A stretch of 64,000 nucleotides of DNA from Ophiura sarsii. Its lineage: Eukaryota > Echinodermata > Ophiuroidea > Amphilepidida > Ophiuridae. The translations under genes and the position numbers were made by a program. Each line of letters opens with the position of its first letter. Position 1 is the first letter of the stretch. Location: assembly GCA_035610835.1 (NCBI GenBank), contig CM069446.1, positions 71,161,062 to 71,225,061 on the forward strand. The letters run 5' to 3'. Positions 33,772 to 46,766 of the stretch are shown piece by piece. The notes below the pieces were generated by a model. That model was not told where the DNA came from. It was given only the letters and a program-made list of their open reading frames with translations, and did not search any database.

Positions 33772-36700
33772 ATGAAGACTGCATTCATCGTCTCGCTGTA
33801 TGCAGCCTGCATTTTGTTTACAGAAGGGCGCTATTGGTTATATATAAAGAATCGTCCACGTGAAATGGGAGATTCTCTAAGCAAGGTACGTTATATACAT
33901 TATCATAACTTTCTCACGGCGTATTATGACATTTATGTTTTAACATTTTCTTTGTAAATTGCAATATTTAAATAATATTCAACATGCAAATGGCCTACAA
34001 TGTTACCATAGTTCACGGCTTGTATTTTTTCTCAGAGCATATAATTTGTGAACCTGTTTATTAAAGTATTTTCATTCACAGATGTGACTGACTTTCAAAC
34101 TACATGTAGTGCATCTGATCAAGAAACAAGTGTCTTTATAATATTATTTCACTTGTACGATTTTTTAATACAGTTGTGATACATTCTCCTAACTATTAAA
34201 TGTGTTAAACACCTTTGTGTGAATATTGCCTCGTTTACTATGCTAGTGTCATAATAAATAACAGATACATGCATGCAGATACTTAATCCATGTCATCACG
34301 CCATATCTCTATTAAAGGTGTATGTTCCGATCACTTTTTCGCCCAGTAGTCTGGGCATATACACTCGTCAAAAGAAGTTCCTGGACACTCATTGAAGTTC
34401 AAATATTTCACATAAATATTTAATATAAATTAAACAATTGCATGTCAAAATAAGCAGACAATAATTCTCTATCATGTCTGTATGAAATTAAGATGTACGC
34501 ATTCATGCATGGCTGAGCACATTCATTAAGCAATGGTAAGGTGCGTAAAAGGAAATTGCAAGAAATGAGCATTTACAGTCATTTGAATGGAGGGATTATC
34601 AAATTGTGTGCAATCTTCTTGACATTATGGGATCTGCCATGCATGAGTGATCATATCTAAATTCCATGTTAAGCTGTTAGAGGATTACTTTCTGCTTATT
34701 TTGATATACAATTATATATATATAATTATATAAATAATTATATATATTCTATTAAATATTAATTTAATTTAAGTGTCCAGGAACTTCTTTTGACGAGTGT
34801 AGTTTGGCTTTCTGATGGGTAGGGGGTCGATTACCGGTTAACTCTGATGGTAAAAGTGTACTCTTTTTTTGTGGCTAAACATGAATTAAGTGGCAAAAAT
34901 GGCAAAAACATGCCTATGTTACATCAGATTAATGGTCGAACGAGGAAAAACGCAGTGGTATTACCGAAGTTATCAGAAAGAAAATGTTACTTTTTACCCA
35001 ATTCTCTCACCAACGATCTAAGGCTAGACAGAGTATCTATAAATAGCTTCACTTAAAACAGTTTTGTATAAACATTTACAAATCAGCAGGGAGTGTGACC
35101 TCCAGCTCCACACTACCATCAATACATTGACATGTAGTGTATCTGTAATCGAGGATCTATGGTAAAACCATTGTATACGTAACAGTGGGTGGGTGACATG
35201 ACCTCAATACATACTAGTAGTGCATAGTGTATGCAGCCATAAACTAAGGCAGCCCTCTGATCTTATTGGATGAATAAAGTTTCCCTTTAAAGGGAACGTC
35301 AAAACTAAGATATTTCTGTCAGAATGATGAATATAATGCTCACAATATGCGCCCAAATACGTAATAGATTTTTTTCAGACTCACAATTTCATGTCTGTCA
35401 ATTTTGAGACCAACATCCTTTTGACGTGAGAAGCTTTTATGAAAACAATATTTGAAATATGAATTTTCAACTTGCATTTTGCCGTTTTCCAACCACGGAC
35501 AGTCTAAATTTCCGTTTTAACGGACATACCAAAAAACGAATCGCGGCTCGGTTCAATTGATGGCATGATGCTATGTTTATGTTAATACGGATGATTAGTA
35601 TAACTATCATGATCAGCTTGGGTTAATGATCTTTTCCTTTACCAACGTTATAGGAATTGTTATGACCCTAACAAGCAATAATAATAACCCGAAATTCCTT
35701 ATGAAATTTACTCTCATGGAATGTATTTCCGTTCAAAGAAGAGCTTTAAATGATCTTATTCTTTTAAATTAATTTTTAAAATGAAAATGTGTAGCGCAAA
35801 CCGATATGCACCGCTCTCAAAACTTTCGGGTACCACCTTTATGTATAAAACGTCACTAAACAACGTGAACAAGGGTGATGTCTTCTCCTTTCTCAAATAT
35901 TTGTTATAACATTTTTGTTTCACCCAACAAACTTTGGAATTTGGATTGACATATTGCAATTATAGATGACAGCTAATGCAAAGTTTGAAAGGGTAAATTT
36001 AAAAGGCTTCGCGATTACACGAATAAGGGGGTATATTTTATTGGCTGTGTGATCTCTAGGATTAGGGGTAGCCTACATTCGCTGTAAGAAAACTTGGAAG
36101 GGGCCAGTATTTTCGATTACTTGACATGAGATGCACGTGTACTCGAAACGTGTTGGGAGTGGCAGTTGGCCTACCGGGAGAGCAAAGGGGCCCGTATGGC
36201 CATACAACAAGATACTCTATGAATTAGTAACAAGTTTCACTTTCAAGTGAAATACAATTTCCCAAATTAAAGGGAAATATATGAGTCTGTACGTGTTATC
36301 CTTAAAGTTGTGATTGAATAAAGTGGTTAACTCTTTGAATGATTTAAAATCGCATGATATTGATAGCTTTCTGAAATTATGACTCTATTACTCTATATTT
36401 GAAAGAATGATAATGATTATTTAAAAACCAATCACAGCTTAAGAATGTTAAGGATTCAAGAGTCCTCCCAGTCCCTAAGATTCTTTCAAACAGATTTGCA
36501 TGACATCAATGTTAATTCTTGACAATTCAAAAATTTACCCCTACCAAGTGTATTAAGTTCACCTTGCAGTCAAAGTCCGATGGTTCTATAATCTGATAAT
36601 ACAATAAGTTACATAATCCAAATTTGTAAAAGTGTTTAAGAAGCTTACTAATCCGTAACTGATAAGGCTCAATAGTCAATAGTATGAATAATTAGAGGAT

Positions 36701-39700
36701 CTTAAATCCGAATATTGTACTTTTTTATAGTCTGAAAGCTGAAAAGGGTTTCCATCAAACACACGAACATGGTACTATAATCCATTGTGAGATGAAAGGC
36801 CCTACAGTTATTAAATAAGTTTTGCAGATCGACTAAAAAGAACCAATACACTGCAATTTAACACCATGGGTGTCACTATAGGACCGGTGTAAAGTGGTCC
36901 GGTCCTATAGTGACACCCATGGTGTTAAATTAACACCGGAGTTTTTGCAGTGTAGTAAGATTTAGACTAGAGAACACTTTTCTATGATTCGGAATAAAGT
37001 CAAAGAACCCTATTTCAAATTTGTACTACAGAACCTGCTTTAAAGTTCGGATTGCAGACCCTTTCTTCATATCAGATTATAATAACATGATCATGATATT
37101 GGGACTATTTTCAGATTATTGAACCTTATATTCGTTCAGACTATAGAACCTTCGTACTGTACTATAGAACCCTTTTCCCGTATTATAGAACCTGTCGGAC
37201 TACGAACTATGAGTCGATAAACATGAAACCGAATGCGAAATGTTCTTCACCTCACTCTCAACCTGTCAAAATAGAGTTGCTAAAAGTTTACAGGGCACTG
37301 GATGGAACGTAATGATGATTAAAAGTCCCAAATTTAAAATCCGTAATATTCCCATGTTTCTTACCCCTAAAGCTGACCAAAACCATGTTTAACTCAATTT
37401 GGCCAACAAATAGACTTATTGACTTCTTGCGCACACTTTCAATCTCTGAGATCACATATCTTGTAGCATATAACCATTATACTCGTATAGCACCACGCGC
37501 AACACGTTGTCATCCAGTATGTAAACCTCGCCTAACACATCTTGTAGTGATGACCATACCTACTAGATGATGTCAGACCATCATACTATAAATTATTGCA
37601 CCACGCGCAACATGTTGTAGAACTGATATATCAGGTATGACCTGATTGTTCCGAGCAAGTCTGTACATGTTTCCCCAGAGTCGATAGGCTATGAATGAAT
37701 GATAATCACGCTTGTGCTTAAAAATGTTTAAAATAAATTCGTTAACAAACAAACTATTTTAATTTGTAACAAAAGTTAGATTTTGTAATTGTAAAATAAT
37801 GCTATATGCCCAATTCGGTGCCTTACATCAAATTGGGTGTTTTTTGGTCCTCAAAAGGCTATTCATGTAGAATACAGCTACCTAAATTCAGTCAGTTCCA
37901 AATTGGCGAACATGCTTACAGCGGTCAGCAGTGGCGTAGCCAAGGGGGGGCAAGGGGGGGGCAGCTGCCCCCCCTGTGGGGTTCTCTGCCCCCCCTGTTG
38001 CCCCCCCTGTGGGAAATGTCAGTTGAAATAATTTGGGACTAACCTATTCACAACACAAGGAAATTCAATCCTCAATTTGGTTGTTGCCCCCCCACCAAAA
38101 CTCCCGGCCCCCCCCTTTGCCCCCCCACTGAGAAAAACCTGGCTACGCCACTGGGTGCAATTGATACACAATTTGAAAGGTATTGACCGAACGGTACATC
38201 ATTTCCGTTGTATGCGAGTCCGAGTCCACTTACGACGCGTGTTGGAAACGCGTCCTCGTTAAGCAATTTGGTATCACATCGCAGCATCGAGACTACGTTA
38301 CCTAAATTGAGGCGGTCTTGCTGCTACATCATATAATGTGGTATCGAAACCACTTATTTCGCGTACCATTCGGCTTTGATCCGACATCGAGTCCACGTTC
38401 TGGTACTAAACAGGCATAGTTGGAACGCGCCTTTTGTCAGTCCGCATACAGCTACTTGTTGAAATGACCACTTTACATGTTCGAAGACGCATTTGCGTAC
38501 ATGTAATTCAACATGGCCGGCTGTGTCGTCCAAGCTATAGACATACAGGTTGCATGTCGGTCAGTTAACAAGACTATCCAGAATCTAATTAGTTTAGGTG
38601 TGCACAGGCTACCCAGTCAAACATTTCCTCATCCCTGATTATCATGATGAATCGATCGCAATAGCTTCAAATGTGACGTCATAGCAACATCGATGGAAGA
38701 TGCTCTCAGCGCATACTCTAACCAAGTTGCTAAATAGCCTTGGTTCCAGGCTGATCACTCACCCCCTTTATGCTACTACCAAACTACAGTTGAAACTGCT
38801 GTACATAGTATTTCCTGCCACAGAACAATTTTGCTAACTGGATACAGGTATAAGCAGACTGTCTACATATCTACAAATCCACTCGGTGGCTGGGTAGATC
38901 AGTGACTTGGGTAGATCAGTGACTTGGGTAGATCAGTGACTTGGGTAGATCAGTGACTGGGGTAGATCCGTAATATGATGGAACAGTGGTTAGGGTCAAT
39001 GGTGTGACCTTTTATTTAAGGACATTAAGTCAAGTGTCATGACTGGCATACTAAAAGGTATTGAATCCTTAGCAAAAATAAGATGGTTGAGGTTTTTTTC
39101 ACACAAGAATCCCTTTTCTACCCCCGCCCCCTCCCCCACCACGAACCTCGACACCAATGAATGTCTCTCTTTATCTCTCTCTATCAGCCTCGAAGGTGAT
39201 TAATTAGAATCGGGTTTAATATTTTATTTTCCAAATATAAACAACTAAACATTATCACAAAATTTCTTGTGTTTATTTAGATCATAATTATCATTAATAC
39301 ACCATGTCATAATGTATATAAATCTTGTGCCAAGTTTATTTTGAGATAGGTAGCAAAATATATAATATATAGACACTAAAAAGTTCACTATACAAGTATA
39401 TTTGTCTTTATGTGTCTTTCTATGCTCAAAGGTGTGGGTTGTTATTCTTCTCTAATTGTTAGAATATAATCAGAAAGCTTGCTCAAAGAACGTATTATAA
39501 AAAAGCTTGCTCAAAGATGTACCTTATGGCGACATAAGTCACTAATGTACAGTGTGACTTTTTTTGTTCTTTTCTTGCTAATGTTGTCAGGATAAGTCAT
39601 CAGGAGAGTCTAAAGAGGAAGAACCAACTCCTGGTGCATTTGAGTCTGATATGATGCTTACAGAAGAGCAGAAGGCCGCGATCCAAGAATCTATTGACAG

Positions 39701-42700
39701 TCTGGAAGGTCAAAACACATCCGACATACTACAGAAACGCAACGGGAACGAAGCAATGGGTGAGAAAAGGGTAATGGGGTTATGAGATCGGTCCGTTTAT
39801 TTATTCCATTAGGGCTAATAATATATCAATATCAATTTATCTTTTTTCTTTATAGAAAGGATAGTAAATGGTAATTATGGAAAACAGGGTAGGGTTTAAT
39901 TGTGTAATAATGTTTTATTCATACGGACTTAAATGTAAATTAAGGGAATGAATTGCATGCTTTCAGAGCAGAGTTGACATGTGGTCGAGTGGATTAGGCG
40001 CTGGACTCATGATTGTGAGGTTGTGAGTTCTAGCTCTCTACGGCACAACGTGTTTGGATCCCTGGGCAAGATTCTTAGTCTATATTGCCTCGTCGACCGA
40101 AATTATATTTGGGGAGCTGTTAGGGTATCAAAATCTAAGTAGTGCTGATCATGCTGATAGGATTGTGCACTGTTGGTCGGTAGCCGTAGCGACCAAAGGA
40201 TTCTGATATCTAAACTTGCAACGATAATAATTGGCTAAAAGCGCTTTAAGACTGTGATTGCATTGTGGAAAGCGCTATAGAACGGTATAGAACTGTTCTC
40301 CAGAAGAACAAACCTGGACAGAACTGTTCTCCAGAAGGACAGAATGGTTTTTAATAGCTATGGCCATAGCTAGCTAAATCTAGCAAGCGAAATCTAGCTA
40401 TATCACGGTAAAAGATGTTCGGCCGAGTGCACCAAACTAGCGTAACTTAATAGGGAGGTAAGCTACCTCCCTAAGTAGTTATGCTCTAACTGTAGCGTAA
40501 CTTACTAACGATGTAATTCTTAGAGCATAACTGGCGAGTGACACCAGCATAGTAACTATAGCGAGATAAATATCCACATTAATCAGCATCATCTCTTTAC
40601 AAAATTAATTGTCGCATGCGTCAAATGTGTGTACATGTATCAAACAGCAATCATATTGACACGAATGGTGTTCCGTAGAATTATAAAAATGTGTCGTCAG
40701 TCGCTACGTCAAGCGTTGATTTAAATAACTTGAATAATGCAACACGTCACACCACGTCCGAAATCGTTTTTTTCTTCTTCAAAGAATGATGGTGACTTAA
40801 ATGATAATTTATGTCAATTTCTAGGAACTACAACATGGTTTTGACATTAATCAATCGATGTATTAAATGTGTAGGCCTATGTATTATTTTGTATTCATCT
40901 TTTTATTTCTTTATTTATAATATTCAGTTAATAGGCCTAGGCATGTTTATTTATGAATCCGTTTATTTATTTGATTTCATGTTATATAATTAATTAATTA
41001 ATTAAATAATTATTGGTTGATTGATTCATTGGATGATTGATTGTTTGAACTAATTTTTACAACTGTGTATGCATGATTTTGGAAAGTTTTAAAATATTTT
41101 ATAATAAATTGGTCTTAATAAATATATCATTGAGTATATTATACACAAGTTGATAATAAATTGCATAATAATATTCTCCCACTGATCATCATATCTATGT
41201 AATCGTCCATCGGGCAAATAAGAAATTGTCGTTTAGTTACAGCATAAACTGTTATGCTCCAACTTACTCTTGGGTCCGGTGATGTATAAGATTTAGCGTA
41301 AATTATCCGCCAGTTACTAGCCTAGTAGCTTACCCCGGGCGGTGTGGTGTTCTCAAAATATTGGGTTACGCCTGAGTTTGCGAGGTAGCGCTATAATTCT
41401 TCAGCTACCCGCCATTGGTGCACTCGGCCGTAAGTGTATATTTTCGACAGCGTTAATCTGTGACAATGCAGAGGGCGACAAACATAATACATTTAGAAGA
41501 AAGACCAAACGAACTATGATTGACGTATCACTCGCGGACCGATGCTATTGAACTGCGTTTATCCCAGAAATCATGAATAGTATATAATGTTAGGCGAGAA
41601 ATTAGCTAGAAAGTTAATAATACCCTTACGCCTTTGTCTGCGGATTATAGAGGTCCGTATTTTGAAGTAGAAAATGACAAAGAAATCCTAGAAAGAGCTA
41701 AAAAGATTGTCCTTATCAACACTAGAGAAAAACCTAGAAAGACGAGAAAATGTTGGGCAAAGGCTAAATTCATTTTGTCAACAGAACCAGATGAAACTGA
41801 AAGGCTTAAAGGTCCAGCGACGTGCTCATAAAACTTATTTTTAAAAGTTAAACAATATATTAGTTAGAACATTTCACATGTTATTTTTTATAAAATGTGA
41901 ATAAATATATTTAAAAAAGATAAAATACGTTAGGCCGTATACCAAATCCAATACCTTCGCCAGAAACGCAATGAACCGTGAAGAGGTTTGGGCGACTTCA
42001 ATCAGGGACTTTCAAAGAGGGACAAGAAACGAGTCATAAAATCGCTGGGCCATGCGAGTTGCGGGTTGACATAACGGAAGTCACAAACTGGTCCAAAAAA
42101 ATGTTTCACTTCTAATAATGTTGAGGAATGCACCAAATCTGATTAAACGGGACAAAACTTAAGTTTTACATACTTAATGACCCACAAACTATATATCGTT
42201 GAAAAGCTTATGATTCAAGATTTTTAATTTTTGCAAAAAAGAATCAAATTATACAGGGTGTGTAAAATTTGTATAGGGTGGAACATAAAAAAGTTGATCG
42301 TTTTTGCTCCTCACAAAATATTTTGATAGTTTGTACAATTAGGGTTTAGCTGAAGATAGTCACCAAAATCAGACCAACCGCAGAAGGTGCTACCAAATTT
42401 GCTAAGAATCACTTGCCCAAAATGTTCACAGGAAAAGTACAGGGTGTCTAAAATTATGATGAAATAATGCATAAAATGAAGGTTTGTATATAATATTCTA
42501 TGAAATTAAGTTAGCATGGACTATTTAATTTAAAAGAAAATAGTTATCAAAATGAACTACACGAATATCGTTAAAGTTCCTTTTATTTTAAATACAGGGT
42601 GGTCCAAAATAGGTCTAAATAGCAAAATTTTCATAAATCTATGAACAATTCTGTGAAGAAACACTTCTGGCTTTTTTAGTTAAATGTTTTACTACCCAGG

Positions 42701-44309
42701 GTAGAAAAGGACCGAAGAGTCACACAAATGAAATAGAGAGACTGCGATTTGGCCATTGTTTAATCAATAAAATGAATAAAACTGTGTGTTTTTTACATTA
42801 AAACACTCCCTGAATTGAACATAATATTCTAGTAGAGAATGTCTAGATAACAATTCAATATTATTATTCATAGTAGCAGGCACATGTTATTAACACATAT
42901 GAGAAGTTTGAAAACTTTCCTATGTATAATTTTAAAATGGCATCAATTTCAAAAGTTCCAGTTTTCCACTATTTTGTGTAGAAACCTATGGGCGCCTCAT
43001 CCACCGGCTCCTCATCCACCGCTCCCACCCTTGACTCACTCGACGTTTAGATTGATAACTTCACTGTTGCTAAACATGTGGCTTTAATTCTTTTTTTATT
43101 CGGTAGCTGGATAAATTGTCTTTAATATGATACCAAAAATGTTATGTTTTTTTGACAACTTCTATTTAAAATAGAGACACGTATCACGATTTTAAGGGTT
43201 TTTTGAAACGATCCCACCTCATTTGATATACCTATTAGTGACCTGTGACCCTTGGCAAACAAGTAGGGAGGTCTTTGAAAGTCCCTGATTATACCGCAGA
43301 TTTGTCTCAAGTAGCGAGTTGTAGATGGTCGAGTTGCTGATTTGTGGCGTAAGTTGGTGAGGTGTTTTTAAAAAGAAATTGTAGCGAGTTGTGGAGTGAT
43401 TTAATAGTTTCAATGCACCTAGTGCACCTAACATAATTGAAGAACTTTTTTTTCCCCTGAAGGTTTAGGCCTATTGGTACTCCTTCATAAAACATTGGTG
43501 AATTCAGGACTTTCACCAATGCCAAGTAAATCTATTTACGAACGTTATTGAACAAAACTGAAATGAACACCAAGCTTATTCAGTTTGAACCATCCATATT
43601 TGTATAAATGAAATGTGCAATTCATATACAACATCTCAACACATTTGTACATAACTTGTATCTGAGGGAGTAGAACTAATCTACTTCCCAAACTAAGTTG
43701 TATATATAGTCGGAGCCAAGGTACCATATATGGTTCCTTGGCTCCGACTAGCTCCATCTCAACACATTTGTATATAATTTGTATCTGAGACTGAGGGAGT
43801 AGCACTAATCAACTTCCCAAACTAAGTTGTATATGGTTCTTTCTTGGGCACTTAAACGACCACATTGTTCGAGCATTTCAGTCTATTCCACGATTTTTGT
43901 AAAAAGTTAACGATCTCCGCCAAATGGTTAGCGCTTAATAAACATGATAGGCCTACATGTATTTTAGTGATTTCGATGTCTCTCAGTCCAAGGACGGATC
44001 CAGAAATTTCTTAGGGGTGGGGGCATTATTTGAAAATTGTCAAAAGTGTAACCAAAGCGGTGCGCAGCACCGCACTCCGCGCTAGAGCGGACAGGGGAAG
44101 TTCAAGGTGTGGCCACCTCGCAAGTGGACTTTTTTTCTTTCGAACTCATTTGGTGCGATCTGGTGTATACTTTTGACCAATATTTTATCAAAAAACCAAC
44201 TAATTCATTTCCAATAAATATCTTGTTTTGTATCAATGCAAGACAGAAGTTGAGCATATACTGATACTATCTTGATTTAAGTATAGATGGCCTTTGAAAA
44301 GCGCGGACA

Positions 44310-44362
<53 letters not shown>

Positions 44363-45422
44363 ATCGTTCAATTTTCGAACCCATTTGGTGCGATTTGGTG
44401 TGTACATTTGACTGATATTTTATTGAAAAGCAATCACTTTATTTCCAATCAATATTGGATTTTTATATAGGCCTATGCCAGAAAGAAGTTGTGCATGATA
44501 TTCTTGATTTAAATTGTTATTTAAAAAACTTTAAAGTTTAAAAAAGCATATCGAATAATATAATCCATATAACCATGGTCTATGGGAACTGAGACAATGT
44601 GGAGACCAGAATAAGGGCATTTTGCAAAAACGCAATTGTGGTGGTGTCTTTAAAATCTTCTTTGCCTATAACCCTATTGTTCTCTTACGATGGTTTTAAC
44701 GTCATACCGTATACATGGTATCATGAAAGTAATCGCACAAATGTAATGTTCTGAAGACACCTGTCTCTCGATAAATTGCACTTGTCGTATTTTTGAAGGA
44801 AACTAATTTTTAATCATATGTAAAAATGAAATTTAGCTTTCATGCAATTTAAAATAGAAATATTAGTTCACTTTGTTAGTATCTAGTTCTTAAGCAAATT
44901 CCACCATCGATATGGTCACCATTCTCACTCAATTTAGTCATGCTACAGTAGCAGTCACGACTTAAAATATATTAACCAACTGTGTAAATAAGACACTGGA
45001 CTGGTGAAAATGGGGTCAGTTTACGAAATACGGTATTTGCTCATTTTCAGTCGAATACTTTCGTTTTCAGAAGATGAACCATATTGGATACGCTTACAAA
45101 TAACATCAATTTCATGGTTCAATGCACACATCAAGGTCATGGGTCCTTTCAATCCGTGCACAACGCTTTTTTGATTCACCCTGTAGATTCCAAATGACGG
45201 AATGATAATGATAAAGCCTAATAATAACCGATCTATATTTTTTCAATTTACGATTGATTTTTTTTCTTATTTTAAATTTGTCAATTTTATTAAACCCCTT
45301 AACTACGATGTACCATGACCGCCAACAAAAATGCAACAAAAAAAGGATTTTTTTTTTTGATTTTTTTTTTTTTTAAATAAGAAAAATTGCTGTGTGTTGG
45401 GGTAGGTGGGTGGGGTGGGGTT

Positions 45423-45453
<31 letters not shown>

Positions 45454-45692
45454 GGGGGGGGGGGTGTTATATATTATATTTATTATTAGATGTGCTTTTA
45501 AACAATATATGTTGGCGTTCATAGTACAGTACAGCCCGGGGTACACCGTACTTAACCGATTAATTATTTGGTCTCTCTTTCTCAGGAAAAGGCGTGAAAG
45601 GAGCCAGCGGGAAAGCCGGGAAAGTAGGAGGCGAGGAAGGAAGAGGCGGAAGAGGAGGAGGCGGCGGCGGCGACATGAAGAGGAGACGATAA
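33772..45692 (+). CDS. Candidate small secreted protein, three exons
   Basis: Exons 33772-33885, 39591-39759 and 45586-45692 join in phase 0 and phase 1 with consensus sites (AG/GTACG, CAG, G/GTGAG, CAG). The protein is about 129 residues. Residues 1-19 are a convincing signal peptide (MKTAFIVSLYAACILFTEG), so the start is ATG at 33772. It continues RYWLYIKNRPREMG, then an acidic Ser/Glu region, a dibasic LQKRNG, and a Gly/Lys-rich tail ending DMKRRR. There are no Cys after the signal peptide. A possible poly(A) signal AATAAA is at 46593. A signal peptide plus KR site would fit a peptide precursor, but I do not recognise the family. An in-frame stop follows if exon 2 is not spliced (39783-39785). 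Confidence 0.5.
34360..34801. repeat. TIR element, ends TACACTCGTCAAAAGAAGTT
   Basis: 30-bp arms at both ends (complement at right ends in GACGAGTGTA) and weaker internal symmetry. It lies in the first intron of the secreted-protein candidate. Confidence 0.85.
34802..36846. other. Intron sequence, nothing recognised
   Basis: AT-rich. 35100-35230 carries GTGGGTGGGTGAC and short repeats weakly like those at 33060. No exon is seen. Confidence 0.4.
36847..36954. repeat. Compact hairpin MITE, ACACTGCAA ends
   Basis: TACACTGCAA and TTGCAGTGTA at the ends; an inner stem TAACACCATGGGTGTCACTA pairs with its complement around a 12-base loop. Confidence 0.85.
36955..37928. other. Intron sequence with repeated TATAGAACC words
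   Basis: ACTATAGAACC/ATTATAGAACC occurs several times between 36970 and 37200, and the word set ACCACGCGCAACA occurs twice (37491, 37601). No exon. Confidence 0.45.
37929..38153. mobile_element. hAT-like TIR element, CAGTGGCGTAGCCA ends
   Basis: CAGTGGCGTAGCCA at left and TGGCTACGCCACTG-type complement at right; the interior is G/C-run rich. These termini are typical of nonautonomous hAT elements. Confidence 0.75.
38892..38975 (+). repeat. 17-bp tandem repeat
   Basis: GGGTAGATCAGTGACTT is repeated about four times, the last copy degenerate. Confidence 0.9.
39971..40285 (+). mobile_element. tRNA-derived SINE
   Basis: The head GTGGTCGAGTGGATTAGGCG (A-box-like), then GGTTGTGAGTTCTAGCTCT (B-box-like) is tRNA-like. 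A middle part with CCTGGGCAAGATTCTTAGTC and a tail with GGAAAGCGCTATAGA follow, as in many animal SINEs. It lies in intron 2 of the secreted-protein candidate. Confidence 0.75.
40420..41430. mobile_element. 1-kb TIR element, ends CGGCCGAGTGCACCA
   Basis: CGGCCGAGTGCACCA at 40420 and its exact complement ending at 41430. Arms continue with TAGCGTAACTTA, AGTTATGCTC and GGTAGCTTAC-type words in both orientations. The AT-rich middle has no transposase. Confidence 0.8.
43632..43833. repeat. Direct repeat around a perfect hairpin
   Basis: 43632-43707 and 43752-43833 share CATCTCAACACATTTGTA and CCCAAACTAAGTTGTATAT. Between them AGTCGGAGCCAAGG pairs with its complement (43708-43749). Confidence 0.8.
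44312..44361. repeat. G50 homopolymer
   Basis: Fifty consecutive G, the longest of several G runs in the window. It is strongly G-quadruplex-prone if real. Confidence 0.85.
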
Positions 45693-46077
45693 TGGAGGAG
45701 GACCCGGGAGTAAAGAAGAACAATAGAGACAACGATTGAGATCCGAGCACTGAGAACTGACATGCATTATATACCTTGTTAACCCCCTGGGTACTACCTG
45801 TCTTTTGTACAAGGAATTTCCATTGGTCAATTACATGATATAATCATTTTGATAACCAATTACAGTTTGGCTTATAAATATTTATGCTAATATTTTTGAT
45901 AATTGTAATTATTCTAACGATGTCTCTGATTGGCACAATATTTGACACATTCTAAATTTCAATCAATCGGCCGGTAGTTCTCAGGGAGTTAAAAAGCAGC
46001 CTTCTCTTATATCAAGCTCATCATCAAGGAGTATTATGTCGATTGACTCCTCTTGATTATGCATGGTGTTATCCGGG

Positions 46078-46101
46078 GAGGGGGGGGGGGGGGGGGGGGG
46101 G
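46078..46101. repeat. G-run, just 3' of the secreted-protein candidate
   Basis: At least 21 consecutive G (46081-46101), preceded by GGGGAG. Confidence 0.85.
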
Positions 46102-46766
46102 CTTCTTAAAATAGGTGACGGGATGTTCTGCCACTTGTGCGTTTCATTATTGTTACATTGCGATTTGTTGTGTTTAAGCGTGAGTGACCCAATTTCGGCC
46201 CATATTATTCACATGGGGTTAACTATCCATACATGAAGGTGCAGCATAAATTAGTCAGTCATGCCAAAATTTGAGTAAATTGCTACTCCAGCGTTTTTTA
46301 AATTTTAATTCATAGAACCAAAATTCAGTCAGAACTACAAACTTCTGGAGTGATTATCTTTTGTAGAAGATAATTCACTTCTTTTTCATTCATAGCAATT
46401 TATTTATATATGGGTCATCTTTAATGCCAAAATGTTGCAGTAATGAGAACAAAATATGTTTTTTTTCTGATACTAAAATCTCAATTTAATAAAAGTGATT
46501 GTGTCACTCGCCTTTACGTAAGTCAAGATATATTTAGTTTGTCTATAAAGGTGTGATTTTGGTTTATTCTGTATAATTGAAAACTACTTTGAAATAAATA
46601 TAACACTTTTAAGACAACTGTATAAACTTGTAGCTTTATTCGTATTGATTGTCAGTCATGGTGAGGTCAAACAATCTCATATGTAACATTCTGACACATA
46701 AAGGGAGTAATGAAGGAAACCTTTATAAATCATTCGATGAACTTTGCCATCTAATTAGTTTATCAT

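Larger units (their letters stand above)
41431..45585. other. Intron sequence with several small repeats
   Basis: 41634-41831 is open (64 codons, Lys-rich, unrecognised, no clear splice sites). 42253-42610 repeats ACAGGGTG three times followed by AAAAT words. 44138-44282 and 44373-44510 are diverged direct copies (CATTTGGTGCGATTTGGTG) flanking a G50 run. A G28 run after (GT)n lies at 45437-45464. Nothing else is recognised. Confidence 0.5.

Noticed and set aside
39971..40045. Functional tRNA gene
   Set aside because: A- and B-box-like sequences are present, but the cloverleaf is not complete and SINE body sequence follows.
45392..45739. Arg/Glu-rich 115-codon frame as the coding frame of the last secreted-protein exon
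   Set aside because: It runs through the G28 tract, and the phase left by exon 39591-39759 selects the other frame, which ends at 45692. An alternative acceptor cannot be excluded.
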